A stretch of DNA of 64,000 bases, from assembly GCA_038503035.1 (NCBI GenBank), contig JAVSML010020814.1, positions 1 through 64,000 on the forward strand. The letters run 5' to 3'. Each line of letters begins with the position of its first letter. The stretch's first letter is position 1. Under the pieces are notes generated by a model. That model was not told the origin of the DNA, made no database searches, and saw nothing but the letters and a program-made list of their open reading frames with translations. A program made the position numbers and the translations under genes. The stretch is from Crocodylus rhombifer (Eukaryota; Chordata; Crocodylia; Crocodylidae). Shown in pieces: positions 26,917 through 44,708 of the stretch.

Positions 26917-28627
26917 GCATATCTGCTGTGGGGACTCTCGGTCCTGGCTGCAGGAGGTACACTTCACAACCCTTGGGGATCGTGGCAGCTGCAGTCCCCA
27001 GGGCTCAAGAGTTTCATGCTGGGCACAGTGCACCCCTGCAGCTGGGAGCCCTGTTACTTGACACAGGGGAGTTAGTCGCAGGGGAGACCCTGCTACACAT
27101 GCAAATTAAAACTCAATAGCAACCACCTATGAAATTAGTACACGTTTTTGAAGTCTTAACTTGATAGCTGGTTGGAGCCATTTATCATGCGATGGCTACT
27201 TTTCACATGTAGCTGGTCCCAGGGTAACTGTGCAATCAATCAGTTAATTGTGCAATACCTGTAACATATAGAGGGGGCCCCGTGGAACTGGATTCTGCAA
27301 CAATTACTCACTCCAGCCAATACCTACCCCCTGCTGATGTGAACACATCAACCCAAGTGTAGCAAAACCAGGCTTGTCACTATATCCAAGAAATATAACA
27401 GTTTAAAATAAAAGACAGTAAATCTTTTCTATTAGCCATGTCAATCAATGTTAAATTAGATTGAGTAGGTTGCTCCCTCCGTGCCATCATGGACACTGGA
27501 TCAGAGCTTGTAGGGTCCTGCCTCACTTTTAGATATACACACTCAATAGAAGTTGCAGCCATCTAATTGAGAGTAGAATTTGACCCATTATCTTTAACTG
27601 TGGTGCATTATTTTCTTTGTCCTTTGTCATTTCCTAGATGACTGTGAGAGTGTAGGAGGTAAATTCCTGTTGCTTTGATACTCTCCATCTTGGCTCATGT
27701 ACAGTCAGCTCTTTGAAGTCCCACCACTTAGGAGCTACAGTGTTCCTGTCAAGAGGTGGTACGCTCCCAGCAGAGACACCGCATGAATCTAGCTACACAA
27801 GGCACAGGGCAGTAGAAATATGAGCAAAACTAAGCTAAAAATAAATAAGCTTCTTAATAAACACAAGATGCTTACAGAGCAGTTTCAAGGGAAATGGAAA
27901 TATTCCTCCACAGAGAGGAAGCTTCATTTTATGTTTGCAAAAAGCCAAAAACCTAATTCCACTGATGTTATATTGTATTTTTTCATACACACCCTCTCCT
28001 ACCCCAAATAGCTATTCTTCATCTTGCTGGGTGTTAGCCATCCATTAAAAGTAATTATTTGTAGGCCACTGTATTTTGCTGCTAATGCCTTCATTTCTAC
28101 AGTACTCGATGACTCTGCTGACAAGCAATGTGGAAAGGCTTCTAAATAAAATAAATAATCATTTCCCTTCATTAAATTACAGAATATGGACTCATTAGGG
28201 ATGATTTCTCTTTGTACATTCCTATCTTTTCACAACAGAGGAAGCAACTTTGCTGTGATGACACTTAAATTGCAGGACTGTCAGGATTCTTGTCACCATT
28301 TCAGCTTTGAGGAGCTTGGGGCTTTGCATGAGTATCTTTTTCAGGAAATAAACCACTGTTTATTATAATTATGCATTCAAAACCTCTTTCTAGTATCTAG
28401 TGGGAGGGTCAGGATTCATGGTGCAGGATTTTATAAGGGATCATGCCAGTCGTGGCAGAAAATTTGGATCAAGTTAGCAAAATTAAGAACATATGTAGGC
28501 AGGAGACTTCAAATACAGGCTGAAAATGAAAAAAAAACCCGAAAAAACTGAAAGAATCTTTAAGTAAAAACAAAGCACAGGTCAAATTTGTCCCTTGTGC
28601 AGCTGCATGGATAGATGTAATAATCAG
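26917..28627. other. Non-coding spacer
   Basis: No gene recognised. AT-rich except for the first 150 bases, which are GC-rich and continue the repeat unit's surroundings. Confidence 0.4.
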
Positions 28628-28792
28628 CAGGGATTCTGGTTTTCCCTGTTTAAAAAAAATAAATCACAAATTCTCTGATAAAAAAAATTTCACGCCCCCA
28701 ATCCATTACTAAAATGAAATGCCCCCCACCCTCCACAACCCCCTGGCCTTGTCGGTGCCCCTCGCTCCCCCCTACAGCCCTCCTGGCCCAGC

Positions 28793-28890
28793 TTATTGCC
28801 AGTGTTTTGGGGAGCCCGATCCTGGGCTCCCCCTGAGCTGGCAAGAAGCAGGCACACACAGCTGACAGAGCTCCCAGTTTCGGCTGTGCC
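28793..28890 (+). repeat. 98-base repeat unit, copy 2
   Basis: Gap-free match to 26819-26916 with two substitutions. Here it lies inside the hAT-like element, near its left end. Copy 1 lacks the hAT ends, so either copy 1 is a fragment of a related element or the unit spread on its own. Confidence 0.8.
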
Positions 28891-29079
28891 CTTTTCCCTC
28901 CACCCACAGCCCCTGCCCCCCAAGCCGTGCCAGAGGGGGCCCTCAGCTACCAGGGCTACGAGGCCAGGGACCTGGGTCTGCAGCCCCTTGCTGGAGATGG
29001 TGGCTGCTGCAGCCGAGCGGAGCCCAACTCTTCCCCTGCTGATTGTTGCTTGCCTGCTGTGGACTCGGGCAGGGGGGCA

Positions 29080-29585
29080 GCTCCCCACTGCTGTGCACAC
29101 TCCTGGGGAACCCATGCCCTCCAGATCTATGCACAGGGCAGGGCGTGCTGCAGGCTCGGGCTCCTGCCCTGCTGCCCTACCCCGGGGCCTCCATAGCCCA
29201 GCGGGTACGACCCAGTACTGCAGGGCAGAGCGGGGCCTCACAGGAAAGCTACTTGCTGCTATGAGCTCCACACTGCCCTGGCAATGCATCCCCTGTGCAT
29301 GTGGCAGCAGTGGGGGCGGCTGTGCACGGTTGTGCCCCTCATTGCCGCTGTGAGCACAGGGGGGTGCATTGCCAGGGCAGTGCTGAGTCCGCAGCAGCAA
29401 ACAGCTTTCCTGTGCACCCCTACCGTTCCCTGCAGCGCTGGGTTGCACCCGCTGGGCTGCAGAGGCCCAGGGGAGGGTAGCAGGGTGGGACCCTGAGCCC
29501 ACAATGTGCCCTGCTCCCACCCCACACACAGATCTTGGGGCATGGGTCCCCTCTACCCCCAAGGGATGTGTGCAGCAGTGGGGAT
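29080..29585. repeat. Long imperfect palindrome in the hAT-like element
   Basis: Arms of about 240 bases converge near 29330. Examples of matching blocks are ccccactgctgtgcacac (left) against ccccactgctgcacacat (right, reverse-complemented), gcccagcggg near 29195 against the same word near 29450 reversed, and gccctggcaatgca near 29275 against its reverse complement near 29365. The large ORFs called across it (up to 319 codons on minus) are explained by GC-rich fold-back sequence. Confidence 0.7.
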
Positions 29586-29789
29586 ATGCCTCCCGCCCCC
29601 CGCCCCCCGCAGCCCTTTCCCACTCCCTACCGGGGCCCTGTGGCTGCACATTGCTTCCCTGGGCCCCAAGTCCCGTGGTCCCCCTGGCTGGGCAGCAGCC
29701 CCAGCCCCAGCCCCGCCCAACTTCCTCCCTCCCCCTGGGGGCCTCATTCCCCTCCCCCCCTTACCTGCCTGAGCTGTGCCTCCTGCTTC

Positions 29790-31400
29790 ATAGTTAGTAG
29801 GGTCAGAAGGGACCGAAGCAGATCACCAAGTCTGACCCCCTGCCATGGGCAGGAAGGATGCTGGGGTCAAACGACCCCGGCTAGGTGATTATTCAGCCTC
29901 CTTTTGAAGACCCCCAGGGTAGGAGTGAGCACCACTTCCATTGAAAGTTGCCTTCCATGACTGTGAAGTAGAACTCCCTGAACCTCAGTCAACTTGTGGC
30001 CATTATTCCTAGTTACTCCTGGTAGTGCTCGGGGGAACAGGGACTCTCCCGTTCCCCACTGATCCCACCTGGTAAGTTTATAGATGGCCACCAGGTTCCC
30101 TCTCAGCCTTCTCTTGTGGAGGCTGAACAGGTTCAGGTCCCGTAGCCTCTTCTTGCAGGGCCCGCCCTGCTGCCCCCTGATCATGTGAGTGGCCCTCCTC
30201 TAGACCCTCTCCATGTTGTCCACATCCCTCCTGAAGTGCGGTGCCCACAACTGGACAGTTGTACTCCAGCTGCGGCCTGACCAGTGTCACATAGAGGGGG
30301 AGGATCACCTCCTTGGACCTGTTTGTGATGCATCTGTGGATGCATTACACGGTACGGTTAGTCTTCCTGACTGCATCCCCACACTGCCGGCCCATGTTCA
30401 TCTTGGAGTCAATGATGACCCCAAGATCCTTTTCTGCCTCTGTACTGATGAGAAGGGAGTTCCCCAGCCTGTAGGTATGGTGCCAGTTCTTTCTCCCTAG
30501 GTGCAGCACTTTGCACTTGTAAGTATTGAATCCCATCCTATTCTCATTTGCCCACCCCTGTAACCTGTCCAGATCTAGTTGTAGCCTGTCCGCCCCTTCT
30601 AGCATGCTCACTTCTCCCCACATCTTAGCGTCATCTGTGAACATGAACAAGGTGCGTTTCACCCTCTCGTCCAAGTTGCTGATGAAGGTGTTAAATAGTG
30701 CGGGCCCAAGGACCGCGCCCTGGGGGACCCCACTGCCCACATCCCTCCAGGTCAAAAATGACCCATCCACCACCACTCTCTGAGTGCGGCCCGCCAGCCA
30801 ATTTGCAACGCATCTGACTGTGTAGGTATCAACGCAGTGTCAACGCAGTGTCAAAGGCATTCCTAAAGTCCAGAAAGACTACATCTACCATGACACCTGC
30901 GTCTAAGGATTTTGTGACCTGGTTGTAGAAGGCCACCAGGTTGGTCTGATAGGACCGGCCCCTAATGAAGCTATGTTTGTTGCCCCTAAGCATAATCTCC
31001 CCTGCTGGTCCCTTGCAGATGTGCTCTTGGATAATTTTCTCAAATGGCTTCCCCAGGACCAAGGTAAGACTAACAGGTCCTCCTTCCTCCCCTTTTTGAA
31101 AATGGGGACCAAATTGGCCCTTTTTCAGTCCTCTGGCACCTGGCCAGAGCACCATGAGTGCTCATAAAGCCATGCCAGGGGTCCCACAATGACCTATGCC
31201 AATTCCCTCAACACCCTGGGGTGGAGATCATCTGGACCTGCTGACTTGAACATGACCAGCCCCTCCAGAAGTTCCCTGACTAGGTCCTCTCTGACCCTGG
31301 GCCTGGCTGTGCCCCTCCTGAGTCCATCCAGGGGGGGCCTCACTGCCCTCCTCCCACTCCCACGCATGAAGGGGGCTCGTTGCAAAACTGCAAAATCCAC
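29790..31400 (-). mobile_element. CR1 LINE inserted in the hAT-like element
   Basis: On the minus strand the order is KSAGPDDLHPRVLRELA, NKHSFIRGRSYQTNLVAFYNQ, DVVFLDFRNAFDTA, a small duplication near 30835-30850 (caacgcagtgt twice), GVPQGAVLGPALFNTFI, and FTDD in place of the catalytic FADD. It then runs to the 3' UTR word 'agggtcagaagggacc' at the plus-strand left end. It is 5'-truncated, contains frameshifts and lacks the normal alanine of the active-site box. Confidence 0.92.
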
Positions 31401-31468
31401 AGGTGTCTCTGCTAAAATGAGAAATCTGCGTTTTCCTTCAGTAAACAAATCCCGGAGGCGTCTCATGC

Positions 31469-31997
31469 AAATCCCGGGACGTCATTCTCCCCTTGTACTC
31501 GCTCTTGGTGAGGCTGCAGCTGGAGTACTGCGTCCAGTTTTGGGCTCCACAATTCAAACAGGATACAGAGAAGCTTGAGAGGGTGCAGAGGAGAGCCACA
31601 CGCATGGTCAGAGGTCAGGAAAACAGACCTCACGATGACAGGCTGAGAGCTATGGGACTCTTCAGCCTGGAAAAGCGCAGGCTCGGGGTGATCTGGTGGC
31701 CACCTATAAGTTTATCAGGGTGACCACCAGGATCCGGGGAAATGCCTGTTCATCAGAGTGCCCCAAGGGATGACAGGATTGAATGGTCACAAACTCCACT
31801 GTGACCAATTCAGGCTGAACATACAAAAGAATTTGGAATAGACTGCCGCCAGAGGTTCAAGTACCTACTTTGAACGCCTTCAAGACACATTTGGATGCTT
31901 ATCTTGCTGGGATCCTATGATCCCTGCTGACTTTCTGCCCCAGGGCAGGGGGCTGGACTCAATGATCCTTTGGGGTCCCTTCCAGCCCTAATGTCTA
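31469..31997 (+). mobile_element. CR1 3' fragment, close relative of the CR1 at 40371
   Basis: From 'caaatcccgggacgtcattc' onward it follows 41338-41900 almost base for base: [55 protein letters not shown], then small deletions, and the 3' UTR ending 'ccctaatgtctatgaa'. It lies in the opposite orientation to the neighbouring CR1 and inside the hAT-like element. Confidence 0.92.
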
Positions 31998-32060
31998 TGA
32001 AAGGAGGAAATCCACATTTTACTCTGTTTTTCTGTGGGAAACAGAAAACCCGGATCCCTG

Positions 32061-39038
<6,978 letters not shown>

Positions 39039-39838
39039 CTAGGGACAGAAGTTATACAAACTGGTTTAAGCAATCAGAAACTGGTTTAAACCTATAACAG
39101 AACAGAAGCTCAGTACACATAGATCAATTTCAAAATGGCTGAAGCTGGTTTAAAATAAACCCGGTTGAATTTCGTTATCAGACCTAACTGAGTTGTGTCG
39201 AATCAGTTTATGAAACTTCTGTCCCAAACCCCTTCCTGGTTCAAGTTAAGTTACAGTCCCCCAGCATGATTTTCAGTCCTGGGTTGGGCTATGCTATTTC
39301 CTCTAGAGAGCAGGGCTCTAGCTGGGGCAGTGAGGGCTGGTTGACACAGGGCCAGGGGGCAAGCCTACCTGGGGATACAGCCCAGTTTGCAGGGGGAAGC
39401 AAACCCTTTCTGGGGTCTGAGACCAGGGAAGAAAGTTAAACACCTCTCCCCCTACTCAAACTTAGTGCTGGCTTCAGCTGTAGACTACAAATCCCAGGGG
39501 TACCTGGAAGCAGGAAGAAGAAGTGATGAGCAAACCTGCAGAGCCCTGCAGCTATGATTTTGGACTGAAAATCCCAGAGATCTTGGGGGCAGCAGGAAAA
39601 GGAAGTGAGCACACAGCCAGAGAGTCATGTTCTAGTGCCCCCTGGCTTCAGGCCTGAGCCATGGCAGGTATGTGGCTGCATTTCCTGAACTAAAGGTCTT
39701 GAGTCTTTTCACTTTTGTTAAGAAAGGGCTAAGTCATGAAGCCTTTTCACTTCTGTTTCAATTTAATCTGTGCATTTTAGACTAGTCTGCAAAGACTAAA
39801 CTGATTCAGCCTCAGGCTTCTTGACTGTGTGTACTTAG
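39039..39838. mobile_element. Motif-rich DNA transposon, copy C (reverse orientation)
   Basis: It begins ggCTAGGGACAGAAGTTA and ends at GTGTGTACTTAG, whose reverse complement, ctaagtacacacagtcaag, matches the left end of copy D. The left part carries AACYRGTT words (aaactggtttaag, aaactggtttaaa, agctggtttaaa, aacccggttg). The 800-base copy is complete at both ends and inverted relative to copies A and D. It includes an ACTACAAATCCCAG motif at 39484. Confidence 0.75.
39484..39497 (+). promoter_or_regulatory. ZNF143/SBF-type ACTACAA motif
   Basis: ACTACAAATCCCAG matches the known ACTACAA-N-TCCCAG core bound by ZNF143. It is carried by copy C of the transposon. A decayed second version (actgaaaatcccagag) lies at about 39565. 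Function here is unknown. Confidence 0.4.
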
Positions 39839-39849
39839 TATAAATCTCA

Positions 39850-40251
39850 CCCCACACTGCAGGCACTCGCAGCCTGCATGGGGCTGTACGGAGCGGGCAC
39901 AGGCAGCCCCACGCGGGCTGCAAGCAGCTGCAGTGTGGGGCACCGGGCGTGGGTGGGTGGGGAGGGGCCACTTCCCCCCCATGCACTCCTTCTCTGCCTG
40001 GGGTCCCCCTCACCTTACCTGAGCTTCCCGCACCAGGACAGCCTTTTGCTTCCAGCCCAGAAACTATGGCTGGGGCTTCTGGCTGGGGGGTGGGGCCGGG
40101 AGGGCCCTGCTGTTGTGGGAGGCCGCTGGGCTTTCCCTGGGTCCTACTGCCCTCGGTTCCTGTCATTTTTGAGAAATATTAATTTTCTACATTTTTTTAG
40201 GGCCCCGCAGGCTGGATAGAATGACCATGGGCCATATTTTGCCCACCCCTG
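39850..40251 (-). mobile_element. hAT fragment, same family as 46830-48448
   Basis: Its right end is TTTTGCCCACCCCTG, the reverse complement of the left end at 46830. The next 350 bases match that element in reverse: 'ttttttagggcccc', 'ggctggatagaatg', 'tcctgtcatttttgag', 'gggctttccctggg'. The other terminus is not found, so the copy is incomplete. It abuts copy C and the 5' part of the CR1 that follows. Confidence 0.75.
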
Positions 40252-40252
40252 A

Positions 40253-40370
40253 ATTAAATTAACTGAGAAATTACTAAAGAGGAGTATGCCTCCTCAGCTC
40301 GCAGTTGTAGGGAGGCAGTTAGAAAGGCCAAAACTACCATGGAGCTGAGGATGGCATCCCAAGTCAAGTC
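40253..40370 (+). mobile_element. CR1-A, upstream piece (split by CR1-B)
   Basis: It encodes TKEEYASSARSCREAVRKA followed by KTTMELRMASQVK, the block that in CR1 ORF2 immediately precedes NKKGFFRYISSKRK. That continuation is found 1.5 kb further on at 41911, in the same reading register. The two pieces are therefore one CR1 divided by a later insertion. Confidence 0.85.
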
Positions 40371-41910
40371 AGCTGGCCCTGACAACCTGCACCCCAGGGT
40401 ACTCAAGGAGCTGGCGAGCGTCATAGCCCAGCCCCTGGCACGGATCTTTGAAAACTCCTGGCGCTCTGGTGTAGTGCCTGAAGACTGGAAGAAGGCCAAT
40501 GTGGTGCCGATCTTTAAGAAAGGGAGGAGAGTGGATCCGGCTAACTACAGGCCCATTAGCCTGACTTCTATCCTGGGGAAGATCTTAGAAAAGTTTATTA
40601 AGGAGGCCATCCTTGAGGGACCAGCCCAGGCTAACATCCTAAGGGACAGCCAGCATGGGTTTGTTGCGGGTAGGTCTTGTTTGACCAATCTCATTTCCTT
40701 CTATGACCAGGTGACCTATCACCTGGACAAGGGAGAAGAGATTGATGTCATATATCTTGACTTCAAAAAAGCTTTTGATCTGGTATCCCATGATCACCTC
40801 TTGGCCAAACTGCCCAGTTGTGGCTTTGGCTCCACCACAATCCGCTGGCTGGGAAATTGGCTTCGTGGTCGGACCCAGAGGGTTGTGATTGATGGCAGTC
40901 TCTCATCGTGGTGCCCTGTGACCAGTGGGGTCCCTCAAGGCTCTGTCCTGGGACCCATACTGTTCAACATATTCATTAACGATGTGGACACTGGAGTCAG
41001 GAGTGGACTGACCAAGTTCGCCGATGACACCAAACTTTGGGGCAAAGCATCCACGCCAGAAGATAGGCGGGTGATCCAGGCTGACCTGGACAAGCTCAGC
41101 AAATGGGCAGACGAGAACCTCATGGTGTTTAACACCGAAAAATGCAAGGTTCTCCACCTTGGGAGGAAAAACCTGCAGCACCCTTATAGGCTCGGCAGTG
41201 CTACGTTGGTTAGCACTACAGAAGAAAAAGACTTGGGGGTCATCATTGACCACAAGATGAACATGAGCCTGCAATGCGATGCTGCAGCTAGTAAAGCGAC
41301 CAAAATGCTGGCGTGCATCCATAGATGCTTCTTGAGCAAATCCCGGGACGTCATTCTCCCCTTGTACTCGGCCTTGGTGAGGCCGCAGCTGGAGTACTGC
41401 GTCCAGTTTTGGGCTCCACAATTCAAAAAGGATGTGGAGAAGCTTGAGAGAGTGCAGAGGAGAGCCACGCGCATGATCAGAAGTCAGGAAAACAGATCTT
41501 ACGATGACAGGCTGAGAGCCATGGGACTCTTTAGCCTGGAAAAGCGCAGGCTCAGGGGTGATCTGATGGCCACCTACAAGTTTATCAGGGGTGACCACCA
41601 GGATCTGGGGGAACATTTGTTCACCAGAGCGCCCCATGGGATGACGAGGTCGAACAGTCACAAACTCCTGCAAGACCATTTCAGGCTGGACATAAGGAAG
41701 AATTTCTTTACTGTCTGAGCCCCCAAGGTCTGGAATAGTCTGCCAGCGGAGGTGGTTCAAGCGCCTACATTGAACACCTTCAAGAGTAAATTGGATGCTT
41801 ATCTTGCTGGGATCCTATGACCCCAGCTGACTTCCTGCCCTTTGGGCAGGGGGCTGGACTCGATGATCTCCCGAGGTCCCTTCCAGCCCTAATGTCTATG
41901 AAATCTATGA
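40371..41910 (+). mobile_element. CR1-B, 5'-truncated, almost intact reverse transcriptase
   Basis: An uninterrupted frame runs from KSAGPDNLHPRVL through [57 protein letters not shown] and the intact catalytic FADD (41016-41027) to RLDIRKNFFTV, where a TGA at 41716-41718 interrupts it. After that one stop, the same frame stays open to the normal C terminus AYLAGIL and stop at 41818-41820. The TGA is probably a decayed CGA. The element ends with 'ccctaatgtctatgaaatctatga'. It lacks ORF1, the endonuclease and the start of ORF2, so it cannot move itself. It is the youngest-looking CR1 here. Confidence 0.95.
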
Positions 41911-43690
41911 AATAACAAAAAATTGTTTTTCAGATATATAGGGAGTAAAAGGAAGGCCCAGAGCAGTATAGGACCACTACTGAATGGACAAAAGCAATTG
42001 GTGGCAGACAGGGGGGACAAGGCTGAACTCTTCAATGAGTTCTTTGCCTCAGTGTTCCTAAACGAGGGGCAAGACAAGTCTCACAATGGGATCGTAGAGA
42101 GACAACAACAGGGTGCCAGACCACCAAGCATTGACCCTGAGATAGTGCAGAGTCACTTGGAAGGACTGGATGTATTTAAGTTGGCAGGCCTGGATGAGCT
42201 CCATCCAAGGGTACTGAAGGCACTGGCTGATGTCATTGCACAGCCACTGGCAAGAATATTTGAGCACTCATGGCGCATGGGACAGGTCCCTGAGGGCTGA
42301 AAAAGGGCCAATGTGGTCCCTATTTTCAAGAAGGGAAAGAAGGAGGATCCAAGCAACTACAGGCCAGTCAGTCTCACCTCCATCCTTGCTGAAGTCTTTG
42401 AAAAGATTATTAAGGCTCATATATGTGAGAGCTCAGCAGGAAAAATTATGCTGAATGGAAACCAGCACCGGTTCATAACAGGTAGATCATGTCTGACTAA
42501 TCTAGTCTCTTTTTATGACCAGGTTATAAAACACCTGGATGCAGAAGTAGGGGTAGATATCGTTTACTTAGACTTCAGGAAGGCCTTCGATATGGTATCC
42601 CATCCCATACTTGTGAACAAGTTAAGAGGCTGTGACTTGGATGATTACACAGTCCAGCGGGTGGCAAATTGGCTAGAGAGTTGTACCCAGAGAGTGGTGG
42701 TGGATGGGTTGGTATTGACCTGGAAGGATGTGGGCAATGGGGTCCCACAGGGCTCAGTTCTTGGACTGATACTCTTCAATGCCTTCATCAGTGACTTGGA
42801 AAAGAGAGTGAAGTGTACTCTGTCCAAGTTTGTGGATGATACAAAACTGTGGAGCGACGTGGATACACCGGAGGGCAGGGAACAATTACAGGCAGACCTG
42901 GACAGGTTGGACAAATGGGCAGAAAACAATAGAATGCGATTTAACAAGGAGACATGAAAAGTGCTGCACCTAGGGAGGAAAAATGTCCAGCACACCTACT
43001 GCCTAGGAAATGCCCTGTTTGGCAGCACGGAAGCGGAAAGGGATCTTGGAGTCCTAGTGGACTCTAAGATGAACATGAGTCGTCAGTGTGACGAAGTCAT
43101 CAGCAAAGCTAACGACACTTTATCATGCATTGGAGGTGATACTTCCCCTTTATCGGGCACTGGTCAGACCGCAGTTGGAGTACTGCGTCCAGTTTTGGGT
43201 GCCACACTTTAAGAGGGATGTGGATAACCTGGAGAGGGTCCAGAGAAGAGCCACTCGTATGGTTAAGGGCTTGCAGGCCAAGCCCTGCGAGGAGAGACTA
43301 GGGCACCTGGACCTCTTTAGCCTCTGCAAGAGAAGGTTGAGAGGCGACCTTGTGGCTGCCTATAAATTCATCATGGGGGCGCAGAAGGGAATTGGTGAGG
43401 CTCTACTCAGCAAGACACCCTGGGAGTTACAAGAAATAATGGCCATAAGCTAGCAGAGAGCAGTTTTAGACTGGACATTAGGAGGAACTTCTTCAGTTAG
43501 AGTGGCCAAAATCTGGAATGGGCTGCCAAGGGAGGTGATGCTGTCCCCTACCCTGGGGGTCTTCAAGAGGAGGTTGGATGAGCATCTGGCTGGGATCATC
43601 TGAACCCAGCATTCTTTCCTGCCAATGCAGGGGGTTGGACTTGATGATCTGTTGAGGTTCCTTCTGACCCTAACATCTATGAATCTATGA
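41911..43690 (+). mobile_element. CR1-A, downstream piece
   Basis: It resumes with NNKKLFFRYIGSKRKAQ and continues KAELFNEFFASVFLNE, DELHPRVLKALADVIA, a stop at 42298 (EG then stop where W is expected), [44 protein letters not shown] and FVDD in place of FADD. A second stop follows at 42957 (KET then stop where C is expected), then a short deletion near 43135 that shifts frame, and [15 protein letters not shown]. It ends in the CR1 3' repeats 'atctatgaatctatgaat'. It is older and more damaged than CR1-B. Confidence 0.93.
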
Positions 43691-44708
43691 ATAAACTCTG
43701 GCACAGTTTGTGCTGGAGTTAACTGCTCCTGGGTGCAGCGTTTACCTATGCGCCCAGGGCCACAGCAGTTTGAGCTGGGGTGAAGCAGCCCCAGGCTGAC
43801 AGGCTCAGGTGACGAAGGGCACTGGGGCATGAGAGTGCCCAAACAGCTGAGCCATGTGACTAGGTAGCAGACAGGGACCTGGCCCCCTGCAGCCTGGGCT
43901 GACCGGGTACAATTTACACCCAGGTCAGCATTTACACATGCATTTAGGCATAGTTATTTTCACCATCGTAAGATAGTATGGTCCCTAACAGTAATTAGTT
44001 TGCTGTAGTAAAATAACATTGCATGTATAGATTGTGAAGATTTACACCTTAGCAAATTAGTCTACTGCACATTAAGTGCACATGTAGGTGCACCCACAGA
44101 GAGACAGCACAAGCTTTTATGAACCCAACTTTGTTTCATCAGATGCTGTGAAAAGACAGTATAGAGCAGAGTATATAGCAGAGTGCATGAATGAGTTTCA
44201 TGCAGCCCGAAGTCTGGCCTTCCTACCCATTGAAGTGAGTCAATACTGCTCTGTACAATTTCCTTGGGATAAAGTGGAAAACCAGCACAGGGAATAGACA
44301 GCACAGGGAAAAGACAGCAGTTTTCTTCACCTGTGTTCCATCTACTTGAAACTCCTTCCCAGTGGGCTGTACTATTTGGAAAGCCTTCTACTAGTGGTCC
44401 TATTTATAGTACTGTTTTATAAATGCTGTTTGAAAGACATTAGCTGACTCCTTTACAGAAAAGAAGTATGTATTTGTATTTGGAGAGAAGAAAATAAATC
44501 CTGGTGGTTTGTTACTAGCACAGCTCAAGGTCTGTAACTTTCCTTTCAGAAAAAATGAAGCCCAGAACCTCCTGTGCTTTGTCATTACAGTCCTCCTGTT
44601 GAGACATGAGGTTACCTTCTCCACTGTGGAGAAGGTAACTTTGCTAAAATCACACTTCTGCTGTGACCTTGCTCACCATGTATTCACCTTACAAAGGATG
44701 GTGGAGTA
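43691..44708. other. Non-coding spacer with a repeat scrap and a perfect palindrome
   Basis: 44098-44180 resembles part of a dispersed repeat (cacaagcttttatgaaccc, tttcatcagatgctgtg). A 29-base perfect palindrome lies at 44611-44639. No gene. Confidence 0.45.
44611..44639. repeat. Perfect 14+1+14 inverted repeat
   Basis: Arm GTTACCTTCTCCAC, one T, arm GTGGAGAAGGTAAC. All 14 pairs match. It lies 70 bases to the left of the solo LTR, outside its target duplication. Confidence 0.95.

Larger units (their letters stand above)
28628..32060. mobile_element. hAT-like non-autonomous transposon invaded by two CR1s
   Basis: The left end reads CAGGGATTCTGGTTTTCCC and the right end, reverse-complemented, CAGGGATCCGGGTTTTCTG. 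The flanks are ATAATCAG on the left and ATAATTTG on the right, an 8-base duplication matching at 6 of 8 positions, as expected of hAT insertions. The core 28690-29789 is GC-rich and contains a long imperfect palindrome. A minus-strand CR1 (29790-31400) and a plus-strand CR1 tail (31469-31997) are inserted, so without them the host element would be about 1.3 kb. No transposase is present. Confidence 0.65.

Noticed and set aside
28690..29649. 319-codon minus-strand ORF as a gene
   Set aside because: It lies in a GC-rich palindrome of a transposon with long open frames on both strands, and has low-complexity composition and no domain.
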